Of a DNA stretch of 64,000 nucleotides, positions 42,432 to 51,653 are shown piece after piece (the stretch's first letter is position 1; the number at the start of each line of letters is the position of its first letter). This DNA is from Hyphomicrobiaceae bacterium (lineage in GTDB: Bacteria > Pseudomonadota > Alphaproteobacteria > Rhizobiales > Methyloligellaceae), in contig JACKJS010000001.1 in NCBI GenBank assembly GCA_020637815.1, positions 1,364,001 to 1,428,000 of the forward strand. The letters run 5' to 3'. The notes beneath the pieces were generated by a model that saw only the letters and a list, made by a program, of their open reading frames with translations, made no database searches and was not told where the DNA came from. Made by a program: the position numbers and the translations under genes.

Positions 42432-42609
42432 AGGGGGTCATCTCGACCAAAACCTTGTCGCCAGCAAGCACCCTAATCCGGTTCTTGCGCATTCGTCCCG
42501 CCGTGTGGGCGATGATCTCGTGTTCGTTCTCGAGTTTCACCCTGAAAGTGGCGTTCGGGAGGAGTTCAGTGACCACCCCCGGAAATTCGAGCATTTCTTC
42601 CTTCGCCAT
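42391..42609 (-). CDS. infA: Translation initiation factor IF-1
   Basis: 72 residues, the standard length, starting [20 protein letters not shown]. The OB-fold includes [20 protein letters not shown], then [20 protein letters not shown] and the closing [8 protein letters not shown]. IF-1 binds the ribosomal A site during initiation. First gene of the infA-maf-yacG group. Confidence 0.98.
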   Translation of the reverse strand: [72 protein letters not shown]

Positions 42610-42845
42610 AAGGCTCCTTCCGCATCCTTGGATTGCCGCGGAGAATGGTCGGGTGCACGGGCAAAATCAAGGGCATTCCGGGGAATTGTCGGACGCCGGC
42701 GCGGCTCTCCGGACACGGCCAGCGACACCTACGGTCAAAGTAATGTCGTATACAATCCCCTATCTTGTGGCGGCACGGCCTCGCCGAACCTGTCCGCATA
42801 AGGACCGTGCGGCCATTGGCGAAGGCCTAGCGAGTGGAGCACGAT

Positions 42846-43118
42846 ATGCTTTTTGTTTGCTACGTTACCATCGACCCCGAAGCACGCGATGAGAGTCTGG
42901 CGCGTTTCATAGAGCATGGTGTTGTCGAGCCATCGGGCGTGAAGCTGCACGGCGCGTGGATTTCGCTTACCCAGCAGGAGACTTGGAGCATCTTCGAATC
43001 GGATAGCGCCGAGGCCATCATGGCGCTGTTCGAGCCGTGGACGGACCTCAACGTGCATCAGATCGCTCCGGTCATGAATTTCGACGGCTTGAAGAAATTC
43101 CTGGAATCGCGCGGCTGA
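42846..43118 (+). CDS. DUF3303 family small protein
   Basis: 90 residues from the ATG at 42846, which has GGAG six bases upstream (an ATG four codons earlier is weaker). It reads MLFVCYVTIDPEARDESLAR and then GVKLHGAWISLTQQETWSIF, ending VMNFDGLKKFLE. This alpha+beta, ferredoxin-like fold corresponds to DUF3303. Function unknown. It is divergent from infA. Confidence 0.75.
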   Translation: MLFVCYVTIDPEARDESLARFIEHGVVEPSGVKLHGAWISLTQQETWSIFESDSAEAIMALFEPWTDLNVHQIAPVMNFDGLKKFLESRG

Positions 43119-43651
43119 TTGCGGCCCGGCAAGCGCTTGCCGTCCACGGATTCACGTCCGTCGATCCGTTAGGCCGGATGTCGTTCGCGGCTGGATTTTT
43201 GCGCACGCGCTGACGTGGATAGCGAAAGACTTGCGAGCAGAAATGTCGAGGCGGGCGCCGTGCCGAGAAGGAGCGCCAGCGGACGCGCCGTCGTGGACCG
43301 ATAGGAGCGTTGTGCCGGTGGAGCACCCCTTACCGGCACGATAGCGCTCGGGGCCAAATGTGCATTACGGGCAGTATGCACCCACGACCGACGCCGATTG
43401 TGCCGGTTCATTCGGCCCCCGATGATTCTCACCGCGACCGAGGATTGCTCACAGAAAACCTACTAAGGCCGCGACTGTCCCCGCGTCAGGAAACCTTGGG
43501 GGCCCTCATGTCCTCGACGATCAACGGCGCGGCGCATTGTCACTTCTGCAGAAGCGCAACAGAGGCTCACCGATTGTCCGCGCGCCGCATAAGAACAGAT
43601 TTTTTCCCGGATGCGCGCGCGACGATCGGGACGCGCCGAACGCCTAAGGCG
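43119..43651. other. Intergenic region, no gene recognised
   Basis: 533 bases between convergent genes. A hairpin with 8-bp arms (GTGCCGGT / ACCGGCAC) lies at 43312-43339. Open frames on both strands are short and Arg/Ser-rich, typical of non-coding GC-rich DNA. Confidence 0.4.
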
Positions 43652-44086
43652 TCATTTGCGCCGGTCGGTCGGGTTGGTCCCATTCATAGCGGCCGCCACA
43701 TCTTGTGCACGGGCCTGGGCCGTGGACGCCGCGTTTTGCCAGGGCATTTGCGTCTCCATGGCCGAATGGGCTTCCTGCGCGGTCTCCCGAAGCGTCGCAT
43801 CGAACCGCTCGAGATCGCTCACGATGCCTTTGGCCACCTCCACATAGTTTTGATGGACCACGAGCAACTGCCGCCGCAACTCGTTGTTCAGCGCGCGATA
43901 GGCGGCCGTTTCCTGTTCTTGTGCTACAAGCCGGGTCCGCAATTCGTTGCGTTCCTCGACCAATTTCTGAATGGCGGCAGCGCCGGCGAGCGCCGCGTGT
44001 TCGACCGCTTGGTCGGTGGACAGATCCATTGGCTGGGAATGGGGCTGGCGCGGATTCGCACCGCTTGTTCTTGAGACGTCGTTCAT
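43652..44086 (-). CDS. Coiled-coil protein of unknown function
   Basis: 144 residues from the ATG at 44086 (44098 possible). A polar N-terminus leads to a long helical heptad region (KLVEERNELRTRLVAQEQET then NNELRRQLLVVHQNYVEVAK) and an Ala/Gln-rich tail. The combination looks like a small cytosolic coiled-coil protein. No family is recognised with confidence. It is oriented like the phosphatase and hisD genes upstream. Confidence 0.7.
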   Translation of the reverse strand: MNDVSRTSGANPRQPHSQPMDLSTDQAVEHAALAGAAAIQKLVEERNELRTRLVAQEQETAAYRALNNELRRQLLVVHQNYVEVAKGIVSDLERFDATLRETAQEAHSAMETQMPWQNAASTAQARAQDVAAAMNGTNPTDRRK

Positions 44087-44183
44087 CGTCCGGTCCAATC
44101 GTTACTAAGGAACACGATAAAAAACGGCTGGCGGGCCAAGCCGTTCCCCGGAGCGAGAAAGAATCTCCCTGGCACCGGGCCAC

Positions 44184-44636
44184 TTATATACCTGGCGCGC
44201 CCGGCGTCGGAAAGTCCGCCTTGATCCGGGCAAAGAGGCGATCGCGGACCGCCCGGTACGCATCGAGAATCTGTTCGCGGGAGCCGGTGGTCAGGGTCGG
44301 ATCCGGTGTCGGCCAATAGACCACGTCGATGGCATAGCCCCGGACGAGCTCCAGCGCCTTGTGCTGGGCTTCCGGCGCCAGAGTGACGATGAGGTCGAAG
44401 CCGAGATCGTGAAGGTCGTCGATCGCGCGCGGCACGTGATCTGAAATATCGATGCCAATCTCATCCATCACGGCGATTGCGAAGGGGTCTGGTTCGCCGG
44501 GGCGGACGCCGGCGGATTCCACGTAGATTCGGCGGCCGGCGAGATGGCGGAGCAGTGCGGCGGCCATGGGCGAGCGAATGGTGTTGCTGGCGCAGGCAAA
44601 GAGCACCGCGCCAGGCAGGTCGCCGCCTGCCGCCAC
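44184..44636 (-). CDS. Low-molecular-weight tyrosine phosphatase-like protein
   Basis: 150 residues. The phosphate loop is CASNTIRS (C15 to R21), the CX5R motif of this fold, at the end of the first strand. The general-acid Asp lies in YWPTPDPTLT. Family members dephosphorylate proteins or act as arsenate reductases. The closeness to UPF0262 and hisD (three bases to UPF0262) is a conserved alphaproteobacterial order. Substrate unknown. Confidence 0.85.
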   Translation of the reverse strand: MAAGGDLPGAVLFACASNTIRSPMAAALLRHLAGRRIYVESAGVRPGEPDPFAIAVMDEIGIDISDHVPRAIDDLHDLGFDLIVTLAPEAQHKALELVRGYAIDVVYWPTPDPTLTTGSREQILDAYRAVRDRLFARIKADFPTPGAPGI

Positions 44637-44639
44637 CGA

Positions 44640-45143
44640 TCAGCCCTTCCAGTGCAAGGCGCAAAGTAGCGTGAACAGACGCCGGGCGGTGGCGATATCC
44701 ACCGCGACCTTGCCTTTGAGCCGCTCCATCAGAAGGTGACTGCCTTCATCGTGCAGTCCACGGCGGCCCATGTCGATGGCCTCGATCTTGGAGGCAGGCT
44801 GTGTCTTGATGGCCGCATAATAGCTGTCGCAGATCAGAAAGTAGTCCTTAACGATGCGGCGAAAGGGCGACAAGGACAGCATGATTTGCTGAAGCGGAAT
44901 GCCGTCGTTGTCGGAAACGGCGAAGACGAGCCGATTGTCGGCGAGCGACAGATGCAAGGCGTAGGGCCCTTCCTGTCCCTCTCCTTCCAGCGCGAAATTG
45001 TTCTTCTCCAAAAGGTCGAAGATCGCCACCTCGCGCTCGTGCTCGACTTCCAGACTGTCGCGGCCGAGCGAGGCTTCGTCGAGCGTCACGGCGGTCAGGC
45101 GCGCATATTCCGGAAAAGTGTGGTCGTCGTCCGCGTCCGTCAT
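44640..45143 (-). CDS. UPF0262 family protein
   Basis: 167 residues. It carries SLEVEHEREVAIFDLLEKNN, YALHLSLADNRLVFAVSDND and SPFRRIVKDYFLICDSYYAA, the UPF0262 pattern. The family is restricted mainly to alphaproteobacteria and always lies next to hisD, as here (two bases apart). Function unknown. Confidence 0.92.
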   Translation of the reverse strand: MTDADDDHTFPEYARLTAVTLDEASLGRDSLEVEHEREVAIFDLLEKNNFALEGEGQEGPYALHLSLADNRLVFAVSDNDGIPLQQIMLSLSPFRRIVKDYFLICDSYYAAIKTQPASKIEAIDMGRRGLHDEGSHLLMERLKGKVAVDIATARRLFTLLCALHWKG

Positions 45144-45145
45144 GA

Positions 45146-46444
45146 TCAGTCCGGTAGGTTTAGCCTGATGCCGACCGACCGGCGATGGGCCTCGAGGCCC
45201 TCGGCGCGCGCGAGCGTCATGGCGGCGGGCCCCAGTTTCTTCAGGCTGTCCGCGTCGAGTTTCAGCAAAGAAGTGCGCTTCATGAAATCGTACACGCCGA
45301 GCCCCGAGGCGAATCTTGCGCTCCGCGCCGTCGGCAAGACGTGGTTCGTGCCGGCGACATAGTCTCCGATGACTTCGGGCGTGTAGCGGCCGACGAAGAT
45401 TGCGCCGGCATCCCGAACCTTGGCCGCGAGTTGGTCGGCGTCTTCGGTGGCGATTTCGAGGTGTTCCGGCGCCAACCGGTCGGACAGCGCGGGCGCTTCA
45501 CCGAGGTTGTCGACAAGGATCACCGCGCCGAAATCGTCCCAGCTCGCACGCGCCGTTTCGGCACGCGGAAGCGTCTTCAATTGCGACTCCACGGCCGCGG
45601 CCACGTCGTCCGCGAAGTCCTTATCGTCGGTGATGAGAATGGACTGCGCCACGGCGTCGTGCTCTGCCTGGGCAAGAAGATCGCTCGCGATCCAGGCAGG
45701 ATCGTTGTCCTTGTCGGCGATCACTACAACCTCGGACGGCCCCGCCACCATGTCGATACCGACCTGGCCGAAAACCTGCCGCTTGGCCGCGGCCACATAG
45801 GCATTGCCGGGACCGACGATCGTCGACACGGGCCGGATGGTCTCGGTACCGAAGGCAAGCGCGGCAACGGCCTGGGCACCGCCCACCCGGTATATCTCGT
45901 CGACACCGGAAAGCGCCGCAGCGACAAGGACAAGCGGGTTCAGCTCACCCCGTGGCGAGGGCACCACCATGACCAGCCGCTCGACTCCCGCGACCTTCGC
46001 CGGAACCGCATTCATCAGCACCGAACTCGGATAGCTGGCCGTGCCGCCCGGGACGTAAAGTCCGGCGGACGCAACCGGCGTCCAGCGCTGGCCGAGTTCC
46101 ACACCGACCGCATCGACATAGGACTCGCTTGCGGGAAGCTGGCGGCGGTGGTGATCCAGAATCCGGGCGTGAGCGAGCTTCAAGGCATCGACGGTTTCTT
46201 CATCGACCGCGGCAAGCGCCGCCGCGACGTCGGCCTCGCCGATGGCGATCCCAACTTTGCGCAAATCGAGATGATCGAACTTCTCGGTGTAGCCAATCAG
46301 GGCGGCGTCGCCGCGCGCGCGCACATCCGCGATGATCTTGGCGACCGTATCGTTCACGTCGGCGGAGGATTCGCGCTTCGCGCCGAGCAGCGCCTCGAAA
46401 CGAGCCGCAAAATCCCCGTCACGCGTATCGAGCATTTGAACCAT
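45146..46444 (-). CDS. hisD: Histidinol dehydrogenase
   Basis: 432 residues from the ATG at 46444; the frame opens farther upstream but that overlaps the DUF2948 gene. It catalyses the last two steps of histidine synthesis, L-histidinol to L-histidine with two NAD+. Diagnostic blocks: SAGLYVPGGTASYPSSVLMN, VGGAQAVAALAFGTETI, GPGNAYVAAAKRQVFG and LLAQAEHDAVAQS with the active-site Glu-His pair. Zinc ligands are expected in this last region and near the C-terminal HLEIAT. Confidence 0.96.
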   Translation of the reverse strand: MVQMLDTRDGDFAARFEALLGAKRESSADVNDTVAKIIADVRARGDAALIGYTEKFDHLDLRKVGIAIGEADVAAALAAVDEETVDALKLAHARILDHHRRQLPASESYVDAVGVELGQRWTPVASAGLYVPGGTASYPSSVLMNAVPAKVAGVERLVMVVPSPRGELNPLVLVAAALSGVDEIYRVGGAQAVAALAFGTETIRPVSTIVGPGNAYVAAAKRQVFGQVGIDMVAGPSEVVVIADKDNDPAWIASDLLAQAEHDAVAQSILITDDKDFADDVAAAVESQLKTLPRAETARASWDDFGAVILVDNLGEAPALSDRLAPEHLEIATEDADQLAAKVRDAGAIFVGRYTPEVIGDYVAGTNHVLPTARSARFASGLGVYDFMKRTSLLKLDADSLKKLGPAAMTLARAEGLEAHRRSVGIRLNLPD

Positions 46445-46452
46445 GTAAGACC

Positions 46453-46950
46453 TCAGGCGCCCGCGGCTTCCGGGCCGTTCGCGCCCTCGCCGGATGGGCC
46501 CTTCGTGTCCGCCTCGGCCTCGCTTGGGTGCTCGGGTCTGTTTTGCGTGCGCCAGGCTATGCCCAGATCGCGCATCTCCGCCTCGATGCATTCGACATCG
46601 AGTTGCACCGTCGCGTCGCCCGAGAAGTACAGCACCACCTTGCCGCTCGGCGACTCGCCCGCTTCGAAGCTGATGGCGAGCAGGGACAGAACCCGATCCT
46701 TATTGCCTGGGGCTAGGCCTTTGTGGCGCGCGGCAAGCACGCGGTCGAAACGCAGCGCCGTACGCAGCCGGCGATAGCGGTTGTCGTCACCGCCCGCACT
46801 CTGCCAATCGAACCGGTTGACGATTGCCGCGAACCGATTCTGCGACGGCAGATACGTCATGTCGCCGACCCGTACGACCGCATCCTGAAGTTGCGAGGAG
46901 ACGACTTGGAGGTCCTCCTCGTCGAGTGCCAGCAGTTTAAGCGTCGTCAT
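46453..46950 (-). CDS. DUF2948 family protein
   Basis: 165 residues. It reads MTTLKLLALDEEDLQVVSSQ, LQDAVVRVGDMTYLPSQNRF and RVLSLLAISFEAGESPSGKV, then a Glu/Gly/Ala-rich tail. The middle region is DUF2948, conserved before hisD in alphaproteobacteria. Probably cytosolic. Function unknown. Confidence 0.9.
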   Translation of the reverse strand: MTTLKLLALDEEDLQVVSSQLQDAVVRVGDMTYLPSQNRFAAIVNRFDWQSAGGDDNRYRRLRTALRFDRVLAARHKGLAPGNKDRVLSLLAISFEAGESPSGKVVLYFSGDATVQLDVECIEAEMRDLGIAWRTQNRPEHPSEAEADTKGPSGEGANGPEAAGA

Positions 46951-47034
46951 CGGAAGAAATCACCGGTAAGAGCATATCCAACCTGGACCTAACATGCTTT
47001 CGGCCTGGTCCGGAAGACATTCCGGGAACGGCGC

Positions 47035-48324
47035 CTAGCCCGCGATCCGGTCGATCTGAGCGCCGCATTTGCGCAGTTTTTCCTCAAGACGATCGAAGCC
47101 GCGATCCAAATGGTATACGCGGCCGATGGTCGTCTCTCCTTGAGCGGCGAGGCCGGCAATGATGAGCGACACCGACGCGCGGAGGTCGGTGGCCATGACC
47201 GGCGCACCGCGCAAACCGTTCACGCCGTGGACCAGTGCCGTGTCGCCCCGTAGATCGATGCGCGCACCGAGCCGCGCCAGTTCCTGCACGTGCATGAACC
47301 GGTTCTCGAAGATGGTCTCGCGCACTTCGGAGACCCCGCGCGCCGTGCACATCACCGCCATGAGCTGAGCCTGGAGATCGGTTGGGAAGCCTGGAAACGG
47401 CTGCGTCTCGACGGATACCGGCTCCAGCCCGTGGCCATTGCGCGCCACGCGCAGCCCGCCCTGCTCTTCATAGACGTCGACGCCCGTCGTGCGCAGCGCC
47501 TCCAGCGCTTCTTGCAGCAGTTCGGCGCGCGCGCCTTTCAGGAACACATCGCCGCCGGTGATCGCCACGGCCATGGCGTAGGTGCCCGTCTCGATCCGGT
47601 CCGGCAGCACGTAATGCTCGGCCCCGTGAAGGGACGGCACGCCCTGAACCCGCAAGGTGGACGTTCCAATGCCTTCGATCTTGGCGCCCATCTCGACGAG
47701 ACAGGTGGCGAGATCGCCAACCTCCGGTTCGCGGGCCGCGTTCACGATTTCCGAATCGCCGTCGGCCAGGACCGCCGCCATCAGCGCGTTGTGCGTCGCG
47801 CCGACGGATACCTTGCCAAGATGAATCCGCGCGCCCTTGAGCCCTTTCGGCGCCTTGGCGATAACGTAGCCCGCATCCAGCTCGATGTCGGCTCCAAGCG
47901 CTTCCAGCGCCACGAGATGAAGATCGACGGGGCGCGTGCCGATGGCGCATCCGCCTGGAAGAGACACTTTTGCCTCGCCGCAACGGGCCAATAGCGGCGC
48001 CAGCACCCAGAAGCTGGCCCGCATCCGCGCGACCATCTCGTAAGGCGCCGTGGTATCGACGATCTCCGCCGCGGTCAGCTTGTAGGTCTGTCCGTCGCTC
48101 GTGTTCTGACCGGCGCGCTTGCCGGCGATGGTGATGTCGACCCCGTGATTGCCGAGAATGCGCCCGAGCAGCGAGACGTCGGCAAGGCGTGGCATGCCGT
48201 GCAGCGTCAGTGTCTCGTTAGTAAGAAGGCTCGCGATCATCAACGGCAGTGCCGCGTTCTTGGCGCCGCTGATCGGGATAGTCCCTTCCAGCCGTTCGCC
48301 GCCGATAATGCGGATACGATCCAT
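47035..48324 (-). CDS. murA: UDP-N-acetylglucosamine 1-carboxyvinyltransferase
   Basis: 429 residues. It starts the peptidoglycan pathway by transferring enolpyruvate from PEP to UDP-GlcNAc. SGAKNAALPLM lies near residue 20. The active-site cysteine that fosfomycin alkylates is present (C126 in LPGGCAIGTRPV), so the enzyme should be fosfomycin-sensitive at this site. Other blocks: TNITYGH-type loops are absent as expected, but FPTDLQAQLMAVM and the RFMHVQEL block are present. It precedes DUF2948 and hisD on the same strand. Confidence 0.96.
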   Translation of the reverse strand: MDRIRIIGGERLEGTIPISGAKNAALPLMIASLLTNETLTLHGMPRLADVSLLGRILGNHGVDITIAGKRAGQNTSDGQTYKLTAAEIVDTTAPYEMVARMRASFWVLAPLLARCGEAKVSLPGGCAIGTRPVDLHLVALEALGADIELDAGYVIAKAPKGLKGARIHLGKVSVGATHNALMAAVLADGDSEIVNAAREPEVGDLATCLVEMGAKIEGIGTSTLRVQGVPSLHGAEHYVLPDRIETGTYAMAVAITGGDVFLKGARAELLQEALEALRTTGVDVYEEQGGLRVARNGHGLEPVSVETQPFPGFPTDLQAQLMAVMCTARGVSEVRETIFENRFMHVQELARLGARIDLRGDTALVHGVNGLRGAPVMATDLRASVSLIIAGLAAQGETTIGRVYHLDRGFDRLEEKLRKCGAQIDRIAG

Positions 48325-48429
48325 GACGAAAAGCTCCCTCAGACGCGCCCGGATTACCGCCGCGTCCCCCGTTTCCCTAATGCCGCCGCAAGAGGCAATG
48401 CAGCAAGCGGCCAGTTTAGCCTTTGCGCC

Positions 48430-48609
48430 TCAGGTCTGTCCCCCTTTATCGGGGTCGGTGGATACGGTTCGTTTGGTGCGTGCGTTTTCCTTGCGTTTCC
48501 GCAAGTTAGCCCGGAGCGCCTGAGCCAGCCGCTCCTGCCGGGCATCAGGCTTGCCGCCGTTCGCGGATTTCGGCTCGCGCGTTCCGTCCTTTTCCACCTC
48601 GATCCTCAC
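48430..48609 (-). CDS. Short basic protein upstream of murA (tentative)
   Basis: 59 residues if read from the GTG at 48609; the frame is open to 48771 without a better start. The C-terminal part DARQERLAQALRANLRKRKE is a charged helix of a kind often found next to murA in alphaproteobacteria. No ribosome site is evident. Tentative. Confidence 0.45.
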   Translation of the reverse strand: MRIEVEKDGTREPKSANGGKPDARQERLAQALRANLRKRKENARTKRTVSTDPDKGGQT

Positions 48610-48822
48610 TTTGCCGCCATTCGGCCCGGGCCTTTTACCCCAATGCTTCGGCGACTGTAAGAGTGGGTACAATCCTTGCGTCACAAGGCCCGCTATGGCA
48701 GTTTGCGCGCCGCGCCGGGATGGAGCACGTTCTCGATTCCCTTGGGATCGGGCCACCCCATGCGGACCCACCGGTCAAAAATTCGATCCTCGAGATCCGT
48801 GAGGTTCCGAGGCATATGGGAC

Positions 48823-48897
48823 GCCGCCGTAGCTCAGTGGTAGAGCGCGTCATTGGTAATGACGAGGTCGACAGTTCGATCCTGTCCGGCGGCACCA
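48823..48897 (+). tRNA. tRNA-Thr (GGT)
   Basis: A complete 75-base cloverleaf with encoded CCA. The acceptor stem is GCCGCCG / CGGCGGC, the D-arm AGCTCAGTGGTAGAGC. The anticodon stem CGTCA / TGACG holds loop TTGGTAA, giving anticodon GGT. The T-arm is CAGTTCGATCCTG. Confidence 0.98.
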
Positions 48898-49021
48898 GGG
48901 TTTCCGAGTTTTCGCACAAGCCAACCGACAATCCGACCTCCCATACCCACGCATGGATGAGGAACGATCGGTTGCGTTGTGCTAGCGTTCGTCTTGGCCA
49001 AGACAGGGAGGTGACAAAACC

Positions 49022-49354
49022 ATGAGAGCCATTACAGCCATTGCGATCTTCGTTCTGACGGCGTCTGCCGCATCGATGAGTTTCGACGTGCCGGCCGAAG
49101 CCGGTCAGGTCCACCCCGTGAAGACAGTCGGGAAGACGGTCAACAGCGCCGCGAAAGGCGTTTCGCGTTCCGTCGACAGTGCGGCCAAGGCCGTTTCGCA
49201 GTCGGCCCGCTGGGGCGCACGAACGGTTTGGGTTGGCGCCGGTGTCGGAGAGGGCGCCGCCGTGCTGACGCACAACTGCAACTACTATCACAAGCGCTAT
49301 CAAGAGACCCGGTCCGCGGAGTGGCGCAACAAGTACAAGGCTTGCGTTCGCTAG
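49022..49354 (+). CDS. Small secreted protein, unknown function
   Basis: 110 residues with a GGGAGG site before the ATG at 49022. The signal peptide ends near VPAEAG. The mature part has an amphipathic repeat (KTVGKTVNSAAKGVSRSV then DSAAKAVSQSARW), a glycine-rich helix and a C-terminus with two cysteines (LTHNCNYYHKRYQET and YKACVR). Function unknown. Confidence 0.72.
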   Translation: MRAITAIAIFVLTASAASMSFDVPAEAGQVHPVKTVGKTVNSAAKGVSRSVDSAAKAVSQSARWGARTVWVGAGVGEGAAVLTHNCNYYHKRYQETRSAEWRNKYKACVR

Positions 49355-49492
49355 GACCGACGGCCTGGATAGAGGGCTAGCAGCTCGCATCTGCGGCCGC
49401 CCGTTGGCGGCCGCAGATTGATTTTCTCGAACCGCGTGCCGATCTTATCCAACTGACGTCGTCGAAAGCCGTTCCGAAAGTGAGGCCCTGCA

Positions 49493-49870
49493 ATGCATAT
49501 GGACCGCCCCATGTTTGTCTTCGGCTCCGACCGAGCCGGACGGCACCGCGAAGGCGCCGCGCTCGAGGCGCTTCGGAACCGGGGCGCGGTGTACGGCCAA
49601 GGCGCAGGACCGCAAGGCAATTGCTACGCCATCCCCACACGATGCGAGATGGCGCGCCCGCTTCGGCGAGATGAAATCGCCCACGGCGTCGCGACATTCT
49701 TGGACTATACGCGAACGCACCCCTGGCTGCTGTTCGACGTGACCCCGATCGGTTGCGACAATGCGGGCTACGGGCCTGAAGATATTGCCCCGATGTTCGC
49801 TGGCGCGCCGCACAACGTGACCTTGCCGCGGGTCTTTGCGGACATCCTGGCCGCCCAATCCTCAAGTTAG
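49493..49870 (+). CDS. A1S_2505-like protein
   Basis: 125 residues starting MHMDRPMFVFGSDRAGRHRE. The blocks GAVYGQGAGPQGNCYAIPTR, LFDVTPIGCDNAGYGPEDIA and PMFAGAPHNVTLP match a family often annotated as A1S_2505 phage non-structural protein; the glycine-rich pattern resembles nucleotide- or ADP-ribose-binding folds. Not secreted. The gene is followed by two tiny secreted-protein genes. Function unknown. Confidence 0.65.
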   Translation: MHMDRPMFVFGSDRAGRHREGAALEALRNRGAVYGQGAGPQGNCYAIPTRCEMARPLRRDEIAHGVATFLDYTRTHPWLLFDVTPIGCDNAGYGPEDIAPMFAGAPHNVTLPRVFADILAAQSSS

Positions 49871-49890
49871 GCATTTCGAGGAGACGTCCG

Positions 49891-50127
49891 ATGAATGCCA
49901 AAAGCCTTCTTCAACTGCTTGCCGCGATTTCACTCGCCGCAGCGTGCAGCACGGCAACCGGCCCGGCCCTCGCCAAGAAGAAGAGCGCGAGCAACAACAC
50001 GTATACGGTGCAGAAGCAGATGGCGCCCAAGGCAGGCAAGGACTGCCGCAAAGGGCCGGTTCCGCCGTTCATGCGCAATCCGCGCTACATGAATCGCGGC
50101 TTCCTCAAGACGAAGTGCCCGAACTAG
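49891..50127 (+). CDS. Small secreted protein, unknown function
   Basis: 78 residues; GAGGAG precedes the ATG. The signal peptide ends at GPALA. The mature peptide is very basic (KKKSASNN, KTKCPN) and has two cysteines in GKDCRKGPVP and the C-terminal CPN. It starts 20 bases after the previous gene, so probably co-transcribed. Function unknown. Confidence 0.7.
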   Translation: MNAKSLLQLLAAISLAAACSTATGPALAKKKSASNNTYTVQKQMAPKAGKDCRKGPVPPFMRNPRYMNRGFLKTKCPN

Positions 50128-50136
50128 GGCGCGCGC

Positions 50137-50370
50137 TTATTGCTTCGATGGGCAGCGGTGGCAGATTCGGGCGCAACGGCGGCACCGCTTGATGCAATGG
50201 AAATAGGGCTTGCAGTGAACCGGGCTCGCGATCGGGCGGGTCGCCCGCTGCTCCAGTGAGCCGGGTGAAAGTGCGAACGCATCTGCCTGCCGCGGGACCG
50301 CCAGCGAAGGCGCCAAAAGCGCGCCAAACACCAGGAATCCGGACGCGACGAAATTAATTCTTCGCAACAT
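50137..50370 (-). CDS. Small cysteine-rich secreted protein
   Basis: 77 residues from the ATG at 50370, preceded by GGGAGAGG. A signal peptide ends in ADAFA. The mature tail has seven or so cysteines packed in HCKPYFHCIKRCRRCARICH followed by RC, highly basic. The pattern could bind a metal or form several disulfides. Function unknown. It ends 9 bases from the convergent small secreted gene. Confidence 0.7.
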   Translation of the reverse strand: MLRRINFVASGFLVFGALLAPSLAVPRQADAFALSPGSLEQRATRPIASPVHCKPYFHCIKRCRRCARICHRCPSKQ

Positions 50371-50537
50371 CGAGGCCTCTCCCTTTGGCTCGAACGCTAA
50401 GCCATTCAAAAACCTAGCTTAACCATACCGGCCAGTTCTTTGCCCGGCGGCTGGATGCCAATGCGATCCTATTGAATGTTCTGTGACAACCCCAATGTCT
50501 TACGGCACGGGGGACGTACATCGCGGAGGAAACCGAA

Positions 50538-50756
50538 ATGGTAAGCGATCGGTCCCAATATCGTGGCTACGAGATAAGACTGCGTCAGGAATGGTCCAAT
50601 TGGTGCGCGAACGTCTTTCCCCTCAGGGATGACGTGCCCATTTTCGCCCTGTCGCCCTTGTGGACCCTCTCGTCCAGCCGCGCGGAAGCCTTGGCCGCCG
50701 CAAAGAGGCAAATCGACGACAATCTCGGAACGGAACCGGAGCGGCACGTGGCCTAG
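50538..50756 (+). CDS. Small cytosolic protein, unknown function
   Basis: 72 residues; a GGAGGA site lies seven bases before the ATG at 50538. Sequence MVSDRSQYRGYEIRLRQEWS then LSPLWTLSSSRAEALAAAKR suggests a small alpha+beta fold. No family recognised. Confidence 0.65.
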   Translation: MVSDRSQYRGYEIRLRQEWSNWCANVFPLRDDVPIFALSPLWTLSSSRAEALAAAKRQIDDNLGTEPERHVA

Positions 50757-50795
50757 GGGCCTGTTTGAGCCGCGCCAATCGGCGTCCGGAACGCG

Positions 50796-51593
50796 CTACT
50801 TGCTGAGGAGCGCGTAGGCCGCATAGCACAAGGTGAGAGCAAGGAGCGGCCGGAGCAGCCAATCCGGCGCAACGCCCGCCAAGCGCGTGCCGAGCAAGAT
50901 GCCCGGGATGGAGCCGCACAGCAGCGCGGCGAGAATTCCGAAGTCGACATGTCCCAGCCCGAGGTGGCCGGCGCCCGCGACGAGGGTCAGCGGCACCGCG
51001 TGAGCGATGTCCGACCCGACGATTCGTTTGGCTGGAAGGATGGGATATAGCAGGGCGAGAACCACGACGCCGATGGCACCGGCTCCGACCGAGGTCAACG
51101 TGACCAACAGCCCGAGCGCCGCCCCGAAGAGGATTGTAATCGCCGTGCGTCCCCGCGGTTCCGGCGCCGCGTCCCCGGTGATGTGGCCTTTCATCATGAT
51201 CGGATAGAGCACGATCGCGACCGCGCTGACCGGGAGCGCAAAGGCCAGCCCATAGCGAATCCACGCCGCCAAAGCCGTCGTGTCCAGCGGCACATAGGCA
51301 ACGATCGCCAGCAGGATGAGCGAGGCGGGTAGCGATCCCATGGCGAGTCGCAGCACGATAGGCCAGTCGACATTCTCTTCGACATGGTGCCGCCAGCCGC
51401 CGACCGTCTTGGTCACGGATGCGTAGAGCAGGTCCGTGCCCACGGCCACCGATGGTGGAACACCGAAACTCGAAATCAGAAGGGGCGTCATGAGTGCGCC
51501 GCCGCCAACCCCTGTCAGTCCCACCAAAAAGCCGACGCCAAAGCCGGCGCCAGCCAAAGGCAGCAGGGCCATAACCCCGCTGAGATCAATCAT
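50796..51593 (-). CDS. TauE/SafE family sulfite or sulfonate exporter-like protein
   Basis: 265 residues with about eight membrane helices and the two GxxxGFLVGLTGVGGG-type repeats (FLVGLTGVGGGALMTPLLIS and the later SVGAGAIGVVVLALLYPILP). The family includes sulfite, sulfoacetate and other organic-sulfur transporters. It sits just downstream of cysN on the same strand, so its work in sulfur metabolism, possibly sulfite export, is a reasonable inference. Confidence 0.82.
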   Translation of the reverse strand: MIDLSGVMALLPLAGAGFGVGFLVGLTGVGGGALMTPLLISSFGVPPSVAVGTDLLYASVTKTVGGWRHHVEENVDWPIVLRLAMGSLPASLILLAIVAYVPLDTTALAAWIRYGLAFALPVSAVAIVLYPIMMKGHITGDAAPEPRGRTAITILFGAALGLLVTLTSVGAGAIGVVVLALLYPILPAKRIVGSDIAHAVPLTLVAGAGHLGLGHVDFGILAALLCGSIPGILLGTRLAGVAPDWLLRPLLALTLCYAAYALLSK

Positions 51594-51653
51594 ATATGAG
51601 GGCCTCCCCCGACTCCGCCGGTGCGATCCGAACCAGAACGGCTCTTACGGCCA

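Noticed and set aside
43310..44074. A 254-codon plus-strand frame over the intergenic region and coiled-coil gene
   Set aside because: Antisense to a better-supported gene with a plausible coiled coil; no ribosome site.
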